Positions 37,361 to 47,700 of a stretch of 64,000 nucleotides of DNA are shown here, in pieces. How positions within the stretch are numbered: the first letter of the stretch is position 1; every line of letters begins with the position of its first letter. The position numbers and the translations under genes are program-made. The notes beneath the pieces are model-generated. The model made no database searches. It was given only the letters and a program-made list of their open reading frames with translations, and was not told where the DNA came from. The DNA comes from Clostridium celatum DSM 1785 (GTDB lineage: Bacteria; Bacillota; Clostridia; Clostridiales; Clostridiaceae), in the NCBI RefSeq assembly GCF_000320405.1, contig NZ_KB291615.1:1-64000 (forward strand), given 5' to 3'.

Positions 37361-38512
37361 TTACACTCTCCTAATTGGATTTGGTGTTATGTTACCTAAT
37401 ATAACTTTTTCTTTTGCTCCTGTGGCACTTGGAACATTAGAAAAATTATTATTTAAAGTTTCATTTCCTAATATAACAAAAGCTATAGCTTCCTTTGCAT
37501 CTGATGATAAACCTATGTCATCTTGAGTAACTATACTTACATTAGGTAACTCATTTTTTAAATATGATAATAAAGTTTTATTATGTGCACCACCACCACC
37601 AATAATAACTTTATTTAAATTAACTTTATTCATTATGAAATTCTTATAATTTACTGCAATAGATTTTGCAGTAAACATAGTTACAGTTGATAAAATATCT
37701 TCCGGCTTTTTATTATTATATTTTTTTAATAATTCATCTACAAACTGCTGTCCAAACTCTTCCCTTCCAGTAGTTTTAGGTGGAAAAGCATTAATATATG
37801 AATGAGACATTAAATCATCTAATATATCATTTTGAATTTCTCCATTAGCAGCAATTTTTCCATCCTCATCGTAATTTAATTTAAATAATCTTTGACACAC
37901 TTCATCTATTATCATATTTCCTGGACCAGTATCAAAGGCGAATATACTATTAATATCTCCACCTTTAGGAATCACTGTAACATTTCCTATACCCCCAATG
38001 TTTTGAAGTGCTATATTTTCTTCATCACTTCCATAAATAATATATTCACTATATGGCACTAACGGAGCTCCTTCTCCACCTGAAGCCATATCCATAACTC
38101 TAAAATTAGATACAACTTTTACTCCTGTTTCATAAGCAATTATAGCTGGTTCGCCAATTTGTAAAGTAGACGGTATAAAACTGTCTCTACTTTTAGGTAA
38201 ATGATATATTGTTTGACCATGAGAAGCTATAAAATCTAAATTTTCTAAGGTTATGCCTGCTTTATTACAAACGTTTTTTGTAGCTTCTGCAAATAAATAT
38301 CCTAGTTTAAAATTTAAACTGCATATTAAATCTACTGATGACTGTTCTTCCGAACAAGCTCTCTTAATTTCATCTTTTACATCTAATGGTATGGATGTAG
38401 TTATAAACTCAATTAACTTAATCTTTGTTTTTTTTCCAAAGTTATCAATTTCAACTAAAGCTGCATCTATTCCATCTAGAGATGTTCCCGACATCAATCC
38501 TACTGCATACAT
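37361..38512 (-). CDS. anmK: Anhydro-N-acetylmuramic acid kinase
   Basis: A 383-residue AnmK with the P-loop-like N-terminus GLMSGTSLDGIDAALV, ASHGQTIYHL, the catalytic region FDTGPGNMIID and the C-terminal GGGGAHNKTL. It hydrolyses and phosphorylates 1,6-anhydro-MurNAc to MurNAc-6P, which MurQ then opens. This means the cell recycles products of a lytic transglycosylase-type activity. Preceded by an AAGGACC SD-like sequence. Confidence 0.93.
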   Translation of the reverse strand: MYAVGLMSGTSLDGIDAALVEIDNFGKKTKIKLIEFITTSIPLDVKDEIKRACSEEQSSVDLICSLNFKLGYLFAEATKNVCNKAGITLENLDFIASHGQTIYHLPKSRDSFIPSTLQIGEPAIIAYETGVKVVSNFRVMDMASGGEGAPLVPYSEYIIYGSDEENIALQNIGGIGNVTVIPKGGDINSIFAFDTGPGNMIIDEVCQRLFKLNYDEDGKIAANGEIQNDILDDLMSHSYINAFPPKTTGREEFGQQFVDELLKKYNNKKPEDILSTVTMFTAKSIAVNYKNFIMNKVNLNKVIIGGGGAHNKTLLSYLKNELPNVSIVTQDDIGLSSDAKEAIAFVILGNETLNNNFSNVPSATGAKEKVILGNITPNPIRRV

Positions 38513-38576
38513 AAGGACCTCCGATTAATTTTAATATTCCAAAATTTATATAATTTATACTGCTTTTATGTATGGA

Positions 38577-38604
38577 AAAAGGATTGTTTAAAACAATCCC
38601 TTTT
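38577..38604 (-). terminator. Hairpin between EIIA and anmK
   Basis: AAAAGGATTGTTT / AAACAATCCCTTTT forms a stem followed by a U-run-like stretch on the minus strand, a possible partial terminator within the locus. Confidence 0.5.
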
Positions 38605-38606
38605 AT

Positions 38607-38939
38607 TTACTTTAAATTAGCTAATTTAGTATCTATTATTTTATACATCTTAATCATTTTTTCTATTAGATTTCTAGCCTCAATAGCTGTCATTAAATGA
38701 TCTTGAGCATGCACAAAAAGAACTGAAACTTCTGTATTTTCTCCTCTAGCTTCTGCTTGAATTATATCAGTTTGAACTTTATGTGCTTGGTTTAAAGCTT
38801 CATCTGCTTCTTTTAATAACTTTTCAGCTTCTTCAAAATCTCCATTTTCAGCAGCTGCTAACGCTTCATATGCTAATCCTTTAGCTGTTCCACCTGTACT
38901 TATTATTTCAAAAATTATTAATTCCATTTGTTCTGTCAT
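38607..38939 (-). CDS. PTS lactose/cellobiose-type EIIA
   Basis: A 110-residue helical EIIA with the conserved FVHAQDHLMTA segment (phospho-His) and a Gly/Ala-rich N-terminal helix (ISTGGTAKGLAYEALAAAENG). It works with the EIIB and EIIC of the same locus. It starts 13 bp after murQ. Confidence 0.88.
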   Translation of the reverse strand: MTEQMELIIFEIISTGGTAKGLAYEALAAAENGDFEEAEKLLKEADEALNQAHKVQTDIIQAEARGENTEVSVLFVHAQDHLMTAIEARNLIEKMIKMYKIIDTKLANLK

Positions 38940-38951
38940 CTTAAACTCCTC

Positions 38952-39860
38952 CTACGTATTAATGCTTTCTAAAGCTTTTCTTATATTGTTATCGTTTTTA
39001 CTTAAAAATTCTATACTTTGTTCTTTATCTAAGTCTGATAGTATCATAAATATCGAAAGACGGACATCATCCCCTGTAATATTCATGTATTCTTCAGCTA
39101 CTTCTCTTGTACATCCTGTACATTTCATTATTATTCCCTTAGCTCTTTCAACAAGCTTTTCGTTAGTAGCTTTAACATCTATCATAAGGTTTCCATAAAC
39201 TTTACCTAGTTTAATCATTACCCCTGTTGAAATCATATTAAGAACCATTTTCTGTGCTGTTCCTGATTTCATTCTTGTTGATCCAGTCACAACTTCAGGT
39301 CCAACTATAACCTCTACTGGAAAATCTGCAATCTTTGAAATTTCAGAATTATTCACACAGGAAATTGATCCAGTTCCTGCCTTAATCTTTTTAGCATATT
39401 CAAGACCACCAATAACATAAGGTGTTCTTCCTGAAGCAGCTAAACCTATAACCATATCTTTTTCTGTTAAGTTTATATCTTTCAAATCTTCTACTGCTAA
39501 TTCTTTAGAGTCTTCAGCTCCTTCTTTAGCTTTAAACATAGCGTCTTTTCCACCAGCCATTATTCCTTTAACTAATTCAAAATCAACTCCGTAAGTTGGA
39601 GGACATTCTGAAGCATCTAAAACTCCTAATCTACCTGATGTACCAGCACCTATATATATTAATCTTCCACCTCTTTTTAATCTATCATAGGTTTCATCAA
39701 CAACAGATGCTATATTAGGAATAACATTTTCTACAGCTAATGCAACTTTTTTATCTTCATTATTTATAGTAGTAATCATATCAATAGTTGATAAACTATC
39801 AATACTCTTTGTATTTTCGTTTACTTGCTCAGTATCAAGTTTCTTTAAATCTATTTCCAT
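38952..39860 (-). CDS. murQ: N-acetylmuramic acid 6-phosphate etherase
   Basis: A 302-residue SIS-domain etherase with the signature [20 protein letters not shown] and the second motif [17 protein letters not shown]. It cleaves the lactyl ether of MurNAc-6P to GlcNAc-6P. I choose ATG 39860 because GGGGGTG lies 6-7 bases upstream; a GTG three codons earlier overlaps that SD. First enzyme gene after murR. Confidence 0.93.
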   Translation of the reverse strand: MEIDLKKLDTEQVNENTKSIDSLSTIDMITTINNEDKKVALAVENVIPNIASVVDETYDRLKRGGRLIYIGAGTSGRLGVLDASECPPTYGVDFELVKGIMAGGKDAMFKAKEGAEDSKELAVEDLKDINLTEKDMVIGLAASGRTPYVIGGLEYAKKIKAGTGSISCVNNSEISKIADFPVEVIVGPEVVTGSTRMKSGTAQKMVLNMISTGVMIKLGKVYGNLMIDVKATNEKLVERAKGIIMKCTGCTREVAEEYMNITGDDVRLSIFMILSDLDKEQSIEFLSKNDNNIRKALESINT

Positions 39861-39907
39861 ATATGTCACCCCCGCGTTTCTTACAATTCACATTATATAC
39901 ACTTTCG

Positions 39908-39951
39908 AATAAAATTTCAATATTTTTTAAAATTTTAAGAAATTTTATTTC
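39908..39951. promoter_or_regulatory. Candidate MurR operator, copy 3 (double palindrome) before murQ
   Basis: AATAAAATTTC (39908-39918) and GAAATTTTATT (39939-39949) form an 11-bp inverted repeat. The right arm is part of the 13-mer GAAATTTTATTTC (39939-39951) also seen at 34706 and 36937. It lies in the murR-murQ gap. Confidence 0.55.
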
Positions 39952-40002
39952 TGTAAACATATTCTTTATTCTTTTCTATTTTATTTTTCTTAAAAAAATA
40001 AA

Positions 40003-40053
40003 ATGGATGTATAGAAATATATTTCTTCTTATAAATATATTTCTATACATCCA
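40003..40053 (-). terminator. murR terminator
   Basis: A perfect stem of about 20 bp beginning ATGGATGTATAGAAATATAT with a 7-base loop, then a long T-run on the minus strand, immediately past the murR stop. Confidence 0.85.
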
Positions 40054-40071
40054 TATATAATAAATATAAAT

Positions 40072-40908
40072 TTATTTTATACTATTAATTGCCTCTCTAG
40101 TGCTCTTTATATATTCTTTTGTTTGCTTAAATTCATTCCTTGCAACACCAAGATATAAAATATCAACTATTGTTAAAGCATCTATTCTTGATGTTATAGC
40201 TCCAACTCTAAATTCTTTTTCATAATTAGGAAGATATATAGCATAATCTGAAATCTTTGAAAGAGAATTTTTATTATATCTTGTTATCGCTATAGTTTTT
40301 GCACCTTTTTCCTTTGCTATTTTTAAAGGAACATTAACCTCTTTGGTTTCTCCACTATAACTTATTCCTATTGCAACATCTTCCTTTTCAATATGAACAG
40401 CTGATGCAATTTGAGTGTGTGGATCAATTTGATATAATGTACTTTTATTTATTCTAAGAAGTTTTTGCTGTAAATCTAGTGCAACTAACCCTGAAGCTCC
40501 TATTCCAAATAAATATATTCTTTTTGCATTTATCATAGCCTCTATAATGTTTTTCATTGTATCAACATTCATTAAACCTATAGTTTCATCGATACTTGAT
40601 ATATTAGAAACTTTAACTTTTCTTATTATATCTTTTAAAGAATCATCTTCATTTATAATTACGCTAGTTTCATCATCTCTTTCATCTCTATCTTTAGCCA
40701 AATCTACTTTTAGTGCAGTAAACCCTTTATATCCTAGAGTTTTTGAAAATCTAACTACTGCTGCTGGTGAAATATCAGCCTTAGAAGATAATTCTTGAGC
40801 TGATAATCCTACAACCTCATCCTTATTCTTAATGATATACTCTGCTAATTTTTTTTCAGTATTTGTAAAGCTATTAAACCCTTCTTTAATTTTAAATATA
40901 CAACTCAT
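40072..40908 (-). CDS. murR: MurR/RpiR-family transcriptional regulator
   Basis: A 278-residue protein: N-terminal HTH_6 domain (residues about 5-75; LSAQELSSKADISPAAVVRFSKTLG) and C-terminal SIS sugar-phosphate sensor (YLFGIGASGLVALDLQQKL; GISYSGETKEV). The start at 40908 follows AAAGGTGA. It likely senses MurNAc-6P and controls the adjacent locus through the repeated GAAATTTTATTTC site. Its own terminator separates it from murQ. Confidence 0.88.
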   Translation of the reverse strand: MSCIFKIKEGFNSFTNTEKKLAEYIIKNKDEVVGLSAQELSSKADISPAAVVRFSKTLGYKGFTALKVDLAKDRDERDDETSVIINEDDSLKDIIRKVKVSNISSIDETIGLMNVDTMKNIIEAMINAKRIYLFGIGASGLVALDLQQKLLRINKSTLYQIDPHTQIASAVHIEKEDVAIGISYSGETKEVNVPLKIAKEKGAKTIAITRYNKNSLSKISDYAIYLPNYEKEFRVGAITSRIDALTIVDILYLGVARNEFKQTKEYIKSTREAINSIK

Positions 40909-41071
40909 AAAATCACCTTTCATTAGTTTACTTTTATTTTAAAATCACTCTCTATCTCACTATGTTTAAATCTTACTTTATTTATAAACTCTATAGTTTA
41001 TATTATCTTTTAAATATAATTTCTGCAATATTTATATTTTTAATTTTCTCTATTTCCATATGTAAAAACTA

Positions 41072-41120
41072 AAAAAGTAGCAAATTATAGTTATGATTTA
41101 ACCTTAATTTACTACTTTTT
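41072..41120 (-). terminator. manC terminator
   Basis: AAAAAGTAG (with CAAATTA) pairs with TAATTTACTACTTTTT just beyond the manC stop codon, with T-runs. Confidence 0.7.
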
Positions 41121-41128
41121 ACTCTTCA

Positions 41129-41599
41129 TTAAATAAATGCCCCGTAATCATCAATTTCGTTGATATCATTAAGAAGATGTTTAATTTCTTGATCTTTATC
41201 CTTATCCATAACAAGTATAACATCACCGGCATCAACAACAACTAAATCTTTGACTCCAAAGCCTATAATAAGTTTTTCATCGCCTCCGAATATAGAACAA
41301 TTTTCACAGTCTTGAATATATACATTGTTACTTATTTTATTGTTTCTATATTCATTTAAATATCTACTTAATGCATTAAAGCTACCTATATCATCCCACT
41401 TAAAGTCACCTTTTATTACATAAGCCTTTCTTGTTCTTTGCATTACACCAAAATCAATAGATATTCCATCTATTAAATTGTATTCCTCATTTACTACTTC
41501 TTCTTCATCTTTTTCTCCAAGATGTTGATATATATTCATTAAAGACTTATACATTTTAGGCAAATACTTTTCAATTTCTCTTAAAATAACATCTGCTCT
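41129..41599 (-). pseudogene. manC: Mannose-1-phosphate guanylyltransferase, 3' fragment
   Basis: The last 157 or so codons of manC, cut off by the mobile element. After the shared codons for RAD it reads VILREIEKYLPKMYKSL and continues to GDFKWDDIGSF and the stop at 41129, the C-terminal half of the nucleotidyltransferase family. A few further codons in this frame (to 41626) come from element DNA. Joined to the 5' part at 59334-59969 across CATCTGCTCT it gives an intact enzyme of about 356 residues. Confidence 0.9.
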
Positions 41600-41613
41600 C
41601 CTTACCAAATTGC
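41590..41613. other. attL
   Basis: CATCTGCTCT (41590-41599) is the direct repeat shared with attR, with the inferred crossover dinucleotide TC at 41592-41593. The element arm CCTTACCAAATTGC follows. Left of it is manC. Core and arms are seen directly; the crossover position is inferred from symmetry of the reconstructed attP. Confidence 0.85.
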
Positions 41614-41614
41614 A

Positions 41615-42043
41615 ATGCTTGGACACCTTGATTTTAACTTATTTGATGAGCTTAAAAAACTTAGGATTTATGAGGCTTACATGGATAAAGTCATTAGTCG
41701 TGGCATTAGTTTTGAACAATTTTATGACTCCACTAAGGCTTTAATGGAAAGTACTAAAAATCTTGATTTTGATTGTGGATTTTTAAAGCCTAAAGACTTT
41801 AAGAACTTCTGCTCATTACTAAATATTGATTTTAAATATCTTTGTGATGAGTACTATGAATTTGTTCTTATTAAAGATTATCCTCAAATTATTTTAAATA
41901 ATAGGCTATCTTTAAATATTACTCAAAAAGAATTAGCAGCTCAATGCAAAATTAGTCCAGTTACTATAGGTAAGTTAGAAAATAAATTAAGGTATCCATC
42001 AAGAATCCAATTTTTAAAGTTGAAGGAGGTGATGAAGTTTTAA
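41615..42043 (+). CDS. HTH regulator split by integration, C-terminal part (142 codons)
   Basis: The frame is open from the attL arm and has no SD before its first ATG, so it is probably not expressed as it stands. The C-terminal third is an XRE-type HTH (LNITQKELAAQCKISPVTIG). When the element ends are joined, the codons CCT TAC CAA ATT GCA before this ATG connect in frame to the ORF at 59304, which has a strong AGGAGG. The full protein would have 169 residues. It would be expressed downstream of the third recombinase in the circle, and followed by the genes at 42048 and 42420. Confidence 0.85.
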   Translation: MLGHLDFNLFDELKKLRIYEAYMDKVISRGISFEQFYDSTKALMESTKNLDFDCGFLKPKDFKNFCSLLNIDFKYLCDEYYEFVLIKDYPQIILNNRLSLNITQKELAAQCKISPVTIGKLENKLRYPSRIQFLKLKEVMKF

Positions 42044-42047
42044 CATT

Positions 42048-42371
42048 ATGAAGCGATTTTATTTATTAGTACATAAAGATACTAAAAAGACTTTTATTTT
42101 AAAGCTCCCTAAAAAGCATTTTTCTTTTATAGTAAATGACTATTATTTCTCTTTTGAAAAGAATAAAGAAGAGTTTACTTTAGAAGAAAAGCTTTGTTTA
42201 CTAAATCATTCACAAAATATTACTTGGAAGCAAATATCACTACCTGAAGTTATATTTAGAAGTGTATTTCTAAATATAACTACTCCTGTTGACTTTCAAT
42301 TATTTCTTAATAGAAATAAAGTTAATATTTTAGTAAATGGTAAGGTCCAAGGAAAACTGATTATAAAGTAA
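42048..42371 (+). CDS. Small element protein, unknown
   Basis: A 107-residue, basic, aromatic-rich protein beginning MKRFYLLVHKDTKKTFIL. It starts 4 bp after the HTH gene stop; GGAGGTG is about 18 bases upstream inside the HTH gene, suggesting coupled translation. No family recognised. In the integrated state it has no obvious promoter; in the circle it would be reached from the recombinase operon. Confidence 0.6.
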   Translation: MKRFYLLVHKDTKKTFILKLPKKHFSFIVNDYYFSFEKNKEEFTLEEKLCLLNHSQNITWKQISLPEVIFRSVFLNITTPVDFQLFLNRNKVNILVNGKVQGKLIIK

Positions 42372-42419
42372 TTTTACTTATTTTATATTTTAGTAATTTA
42401 TATTGAAAGGAGGTACTCT

Positions 42420-42557
42420 ATGTCTATAAGTTATGATAGATTAGCAGAAAGAATTGATGATTTAATTTTCGAATTATCATTAATTAATGCTGAATTAAAT
42501 GAATTAAGAAAAAGAATATGTCTATTAGAAAAAGATTCTTTCAATTCAACTAAATAA
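42420..42557 (+). CDS. Very small coiled-coil protein
   Basis: A 45-residue protein, MSISYDRLAERIDDLI and onward, with heptad-like Leu/Ile spacing. GAAAGGAGGT lies 5 bases before the ATG, which argues that it is a real gene. Function unknown. Third gene of the left-end plus-strand group, followed by a terminator. Confidence 0.6.
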   Translation: MSISYDRLAERIDDLIFELSLINAELNELRKRICLLEKDSFNSTK

Positions 42558-42566
42558 AATTTATTA

Positions 42567-42600
42567 AAGGTAATATATATTAATTATATATTACCTTTAA
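42567..42600. terminator. Bidirectional terminator of the left-end gene group
   Basis: AAAGGTAATATATA pairs with TATATATTACCTTT, nearly perfect, between the plus-strand left-end genes and the minus-strand cargo. Confidence 0.75.
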
Positions 42601-42657
42601 CCTAGTTATAAATAACTCTATTATGATAACTAAATATATTTACTTCAATTTTTTATA

Positions 42658-43563
42658 TTACCTATTAATTTTTGAGTAAACCCAGAATAAAATACTATCT
42701 GTTAACCTCAATGAAAATAGTGCATCTTCTACCGTTGGATTTTCATTTTCCTGTTCACTTCTATGAGTCCCATAGTCTGACATCATTGAATATATCATAT
42801 ATATAGCTTTTGTTTTTGTTAATTTTCCACTTCTATTCTCTTTAAAAAAGTCTGCTAAATCATCTTTATTCAAATCTTTTTTTAATGCTTGTGATAAATC
42901 CTGTTGTGTATATTTATCACTATCACCACTAATATTATATACTCCTCTCACCCATTTAGAAAAACCTTCTGTTCCTTTAAATTTTGAAAAAATACTTACA
43001 ATACAAGTTCTGCATGATTCTATACAAGCTCCAGAATGCCCATGCATATATGCATCAATTGCAGCTTGATAAGCATCATAAACATCTGAATAATTACTCT
43101 TTAACCAATATTCAACAGAAAATAACTCGCCTACTCTTTCTATATCATTAGACATACATGTTGAAACCAATATTTTATCATCTTTTAATTTAATACTGAG
43201 ACCTAATACCTCATACATCTTGGCAAGTTCATCAAAATCATCTATCATATCCTCTGAAATAGATACTACATTAAATGATTTAGTCAGTTCTTTCAAAAGA
43301 TTAATTATTTCTTTATGCTTACCAGCCTGATATAATTCTGAAAATATTCCATCTAACCCTAGAAAAACATTGTATTCATTCCTATGGTTTTCAAATGTTC
43401 CCTTATACTCATATGGAGTAAGGTAATTAGAATATTTATCAAAGTACTCTCCTAACCCTACACATCTTAATGTTGCTTTAAATGTTGAGTTATTTTTTAC
43501 TATAAAATATTCCCTATTCATAATTTCAGCAATTCTTGAAAGAATTATTTCCCTATTATCCAT
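42658..43563 (-). CDS. Abi_C/HEPN-like protein, probable defence cargo
   Basis: A 301-residue protein whose C-terminal region (GTHRSEQENENPTVEDALF, then LTDSILFWVY) resembles the Abi_C abortive-infection domain, and whose middle (GHSGACIESCRTCIVSIFSK) resembles HEPN-type helical segments seen in the same proteins. The N-terminal half is unrecognised. It is the last gene of the minus-strand cargo and has its own region behind a strong terminator. A defence role is inferred from domain and neighbourhood. Confidence 0.6.
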   Translation of the reverse strand: MDNREIILSRIAEIMNREYFIVKNNSTFKATLRCVGLGEYFDKYSNYLTPYEYKGTFENHRNEYNVFLGLDGIFSELYQAGKHKEIINLLKELTKSFNVVSISEDMIDDFDELAKMYEVLGLSIKLKDDKILVSTCMSNDIERVGELFSVEYWLKSNYSDVYDAYQAAIDAYMHGHSGACIESCRTCIVSIFSKFKGTEGFSKWVRGVYNISGDSDKYTQQDLSQALKKDLNKDDLADFFKENRSGKLTKTKAIYMIYSMMSDYGTHRSEQENENPTVEDALFSLRLTDSILFWVYSKINR

Positions 43564-43667
43564 TTTTATACCCCCTATACCTTATATTTATCATACTCTT
43601 AATATAAAATCATATTATAGTGTAACATTGTTTAATAATTTAAATCAATAATAGTAAAAAACAGTAG

Positions 43668-43709
43668 GGGGATAGGTTGGTAACGGTATGCCGTTACCAA
43701 CCTATCCCC
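43668..43709. terminator. GC-rich 19-bp terminator
   Basis: A perfect 19-bp stem, GGGGATAGGTTGGTAACGG (43668-43686) with its complement at 43691-43709, loop TATG, T-runs on both sides. It ends the hsd transcript before the Abi_C-like gene. It is the most GC-rich spot in the element. The rest of 43564-43857 shows no gene. Confidence 0.85.
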
Positions 43710-43857
43710 TTTTATTTTTAATATCTTATACTTAATATTTATTAATAATTTTTACTTAATAATACTATCAATACCTTTTAAATAGACAACACTTTACATT
43801 GTTCTTCTAGCAACTATTTACCTCCTCAAATATCTTTAAAACCTTTATTAAACTCCA

Positions 43858-44058
43858 TCATTTTTCTCTATCTCTTTTATTTTCAAAACGCATATAGGAT
43901 CTTGTTTTACCCGGAATCCCATCAGAATCATCTTCACCTTTAGAATTAAATATCACCTCATTATTTTTCATCTTTGCATATTTAGCAATAACTTTAAATC
44001 TATTAGGTCTTATACGAATTATGTTTACTTTTTTTCTTCCATTTCTTCTTTGTCCCAT
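43858..44058 (-). CDS. Small basic protein
   Basis: A 66-residue, Arg/Lys-rich protein (MGQRRNGRKKVNIIRIRPN), possibly nucleic-acid-binding. It follows the three-pass membrane protein gene by 1 bp with GGAGGG upstream, so it is translated in the same unit. No family recognised. Confidence 0.5.
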   Translation of the reverse strand: MGQRRNGRKKVNIIRIRPNRFKVIAKYAKMKNNEVIFNSKGEDDSDGIPGKTRSYMRFENKRDREK

Positions 44059-44059
44059 T

Positions 44060-44704
44060 TTACCCTCCTAAAATAACAATTCCTACAATACTAATAATAA
44101 AAAGTGCTAAAAGAAACCATATAATTGCTTTATTCAAATAATGATTCTTAGCATAATTTACATTGTCTATACCATTTATTGATGTATTAATCGATTTTGA
44201 GATTCGTTCATAAAACTCTTTTGCACTTCTCATTTCTTTTACATGTTTAATTATATTATCAACAGATGGTAAATCGTGAAAAGCTTCATCTTTAATTACT
44301 ACATCATATTTTTCTTTCATCATTTTTTTTACAAAACCATATTTAAGAATATCATCTCTTTGTACTAATATAGTGAAAAAAATCGATATTATCATAATTA
44401 CCAATAACACTATTAGAATTATTTTTTTTATTAGATTTAATTCATCTTTAGGAATAATTGCCAAATAAATTGTAACTACAATCATTTGTCCCTGCAAAAG
44501 GTATAATCCTTTAGTTTCTATATGTCTTTTTCTATCATACATTTGCTCTAATTGTTTTAAGGCATATTGATATATTTCACCAAATACATACTTTCCTTCA
44601 TCACTTTTTAGAAATATACTTGATAAGTCCTCTTTTAGCTCTTTAATTTCTTCTGATTTCTGTAATAACTCTTTTTCTTTCTCCTCTTTATTCTCACTAC
44701 ACAT
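44060..44704 (-). CDS. Membrane protein with coiled coil, unknown (possible defence effector)
   Basis: A 214-residue protein: an N-terminal Glu/Lys-rich coiled coil (1-35), a helical soluble part, two adjacent membrane segments (about 68-84 and 92-115), a cytoplasmic helical region, and a third membrane segment at the C-terminus (about 188-211). The layout resembles small membrane effectors found beside immune genes, but no family could be named. It sits 20 bp after hsdR on the same strand. Confidence 0.55.
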   Translation of the reverse strand: MCSENKEEKEKELLQKSEEIKELKEDLSSIFLKSDEGKYVFGEIYQYALKQLEQMYDRKRHIETKGLYLLQGQMIVVTIYLAIIPKDELNLIKKIILIVLLVIMIISIFFTILVQRDDILKYGFVKKMMKEKYDVVIKDEAFHDLPSVDNIIKHVKEMRSAKEFYERISKSINTSINGIDNVNYAKNHYLNKAIIWFLLALFIISIVGIVILGG

Positions 44705-44724
44705 TTACTTTACCTCATTCATTA

Positions 44725-47700
44725 CTAAACTATTTCTGCATTAACCTTTATATCATTTATAATTTTAATTATCTTTCTTGCATCATCCATGTTATCTTTA
44801 AATAATGTTGTTATGCTTCCAACTGTTCTAAATGGGTCCTCCTGAAGAATTCTATTATCTTCAATAAATCCATTAGCTACTACATAATCGACTATTAGCT
44901 TAACAAAGTGAATTTGATTCATATTTAAGTTTTCATTATTTAAGAACTCTGAAAATGCTTCATTAGCTGCTTGTCTATCTAGTCCTACTAATTTTCTTAC
45001 AAGCTTTCCTACTGGCATATTTCCAAATTCTTTTTCATAATCAGCATTTGTTCCTAGCTCATTCCACATTATAAATTCTAAAGTTTCTACATCTTGTTTA
45101 GTTAACTTCTTATTATTTCTAAGTTTAAATATTGCTAAGTCATCTTTATGAGAATTTAAATAATGTTCAACTTTCTTTCTATAATTTTTAAGGTCATTTG
45201 TATTATACATAGCTGCATTAGATTCTTCAGCAATAATAAAATCATCAAAGCTTGTATAATAAATAGTTTGAGTTTGTCGTTGAAGATATTTTAATAATTC
45301 TCTTAAAGCATCACGAACTTCTTCTAATTCAAATACATCAACATTTTCCCAGAACTCTTCTGTTTTAACCTTTTCAATTATATACTTCTTCTCTTGAACT
45401 TGAGGAATAGTTCCTAACTTAGAAAGTTCTTCAGCAGTTTGGATAACACTTCTTATTGGTTTGTTAGCATTTGCCCCTTGAAGGCTTGCAAGTTCAATTG
45501 TATACATAACTAAATCAAATCTTTTAGCAAGTTCATCATCTTTAAGTGAATTTATTAATGGTGAAATATTTTGTTTTATTTCATTTACATTAAGACTTCC
45601 AAGAGCATTCCATATTTCTTTATTCTTATATTTATGAACAAAGTTTAAGTGCATTCTAACTCTAAAGTTATCTTCATTTAAACTATCAACACTAGTTAAT
45701 ACATTTTCTAATAATTCTGCTCTGTAATTCTTATAATCTTCTTCCTCATACTTAATATCTTGTAACTCTTTTATAAGCTCAACTTTTTTATTAAATATCT
45801 TTTCAGTTAAAGACTCACCTAAAACTCCATCAAAGCCTTTTGGATTTGCTCTAAAGAATTCAAAGTTATTACAAAAATCAAATATCAAGAACTCTTCTTT
45901 ATCTTGACCTAATCCAAGTAAATCTGGACAAAGTCTAGTTCCTCTACCTATCATTTGCCAGAACTTTGATTTACTTCTTACTTTCTTAAAGAAAACAAGA
46001 TTTAATACTTCAGGAATATCTATTCCTGTATCAAGCATATCTACTGATACTGCTATTTGTGGTAGCTTATCTTTATCAGAAAAATCATCAATTATTGTAT
46101 CCACATATTTAACGCTATAATCCACAACTTTAGCAAAATCTCCTCCGTATTGTGGATAAATTGTATTAAATCTTTGTACTATAGCTTGAGCATGTCTACT
46201 ATTTTTAGCAAAGATAATAGTTTTACCTAATTTATCTCCACCTTCAACTCTTAAACCATTATCCATTAATTTATTTAAAACTAAATCTATAGTATCAGCA
46301 TTAAATAACCATTGATTTATAGCACTATTAGAAATTTCTTTATCTATATTTTCATCATCATCAAAAGTATCTTCAAATTGCTCTTTATCTTCTGGTGATA
46401 AATCATCATAATTAATTCCTGACTCCATTATTTTAGATTTAACTTCTAATGTTTTATAATCTACTAAATAACCATCTTCTACTGCCTTTTCAAGCTCATA
46501 TGCAAAAGTAGGAACTCCACTTTCAAGGTCAAATATACTATAAGTATTTTTATCTATTTCATCTTTTGGTGTTGCTGTAAGTCCTAATAATAATGCATCA
46601 AAGTAATCAAAAATAGCTTTATACTTTTTGTAAATACTTCTATGAGATTCATCTACAATAATTAAATCGAAATGACCTGGAGTAAATAGTTTTTTACCAT
46701 CTTTTGTTTTAGTGTCATCTATTGCATTCATCATTGTAGGATAAGTTGAAAATATCATTCTTGCTTGCTCTGGATTATCCTTGCTATCTAATAAATTACA
46801 TAATGATAAATTAGGTAATAGTTTAGAAAAGTTATTTTTTGCTTGTTTAACTAAAGCTGTTCTATCCGCTAAAAATAATATATTTTTAACCCAATTATGC
46901 TTTGAAAGTACATCAACTATTGAGATTGCAGTTCTTGTCTTACCTGAGCCTGTTGCCATCACAAGAAGTGTCTTTCTTTGATTTTTACTTAAAGCATCAC
47001 ATACAGAAAGTATTGCTTCCTTTTGATAATATCTATTAGAAATATCATCATTTATCTTTACATTAGTAAATGGCTTCTTTTCAAATCTTCTATCTACAAT
47101 TAGTTGTAATTCATCTTTTGTAAAGAATCCATAAACTCTTCTTGGAGAATAATTATTGTAGTCATCCCAAATATAAGTTTCAAAACCATTAGTATAGAAT
47201 ATTACTGGTCTTTGTTTAAATTCTTTTTCCAAACAATCAGCATATAATTTAGCTTGTTGTTGTCCTATTTTAGGGTCTTTACTACTTCTTTTCGCTTCAA
47301 CTACAGCTAAAGGCTTTCCATTTGCTCCATATAAAACATAATCCACAAAACCTATTTCAGAATCATTCGGCATTCCTGAAACTTCCACTTCTTCTCCAAT
47401 ATCTTTATTAAACTCCCATCCAGCAAGCTTAAGTTCAATATCTATATATCTTTGTCTAGTTTCAAATTCACTTATTTCATCTACATTGAAATCATAGTTT
47501 TTAGAATTATTCTTCCTCTTTTCAGTAAGCTCTTTTCTTAGCTCTTCATTTTGTTTTCTTATTTCTTCAAGTTTTTTATCTTTAGAGCTTAGCTTTTCAT
47601 AAAGGTCTTTAAGCTCCTCTGGTCTAGTTCTTTTATCTTCTCCTTGCATTAAAAGTTGTTCATTAAAAGGTTCTGCTTTATAATCCCCATAACAGTAATC

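Noticed and set aside
39788-40060. Plus-strand ORF over the murR-murQ gap
   Set aside because: Covers an operator and a terminator, no SD, Phe/Ile-rich low complexity.
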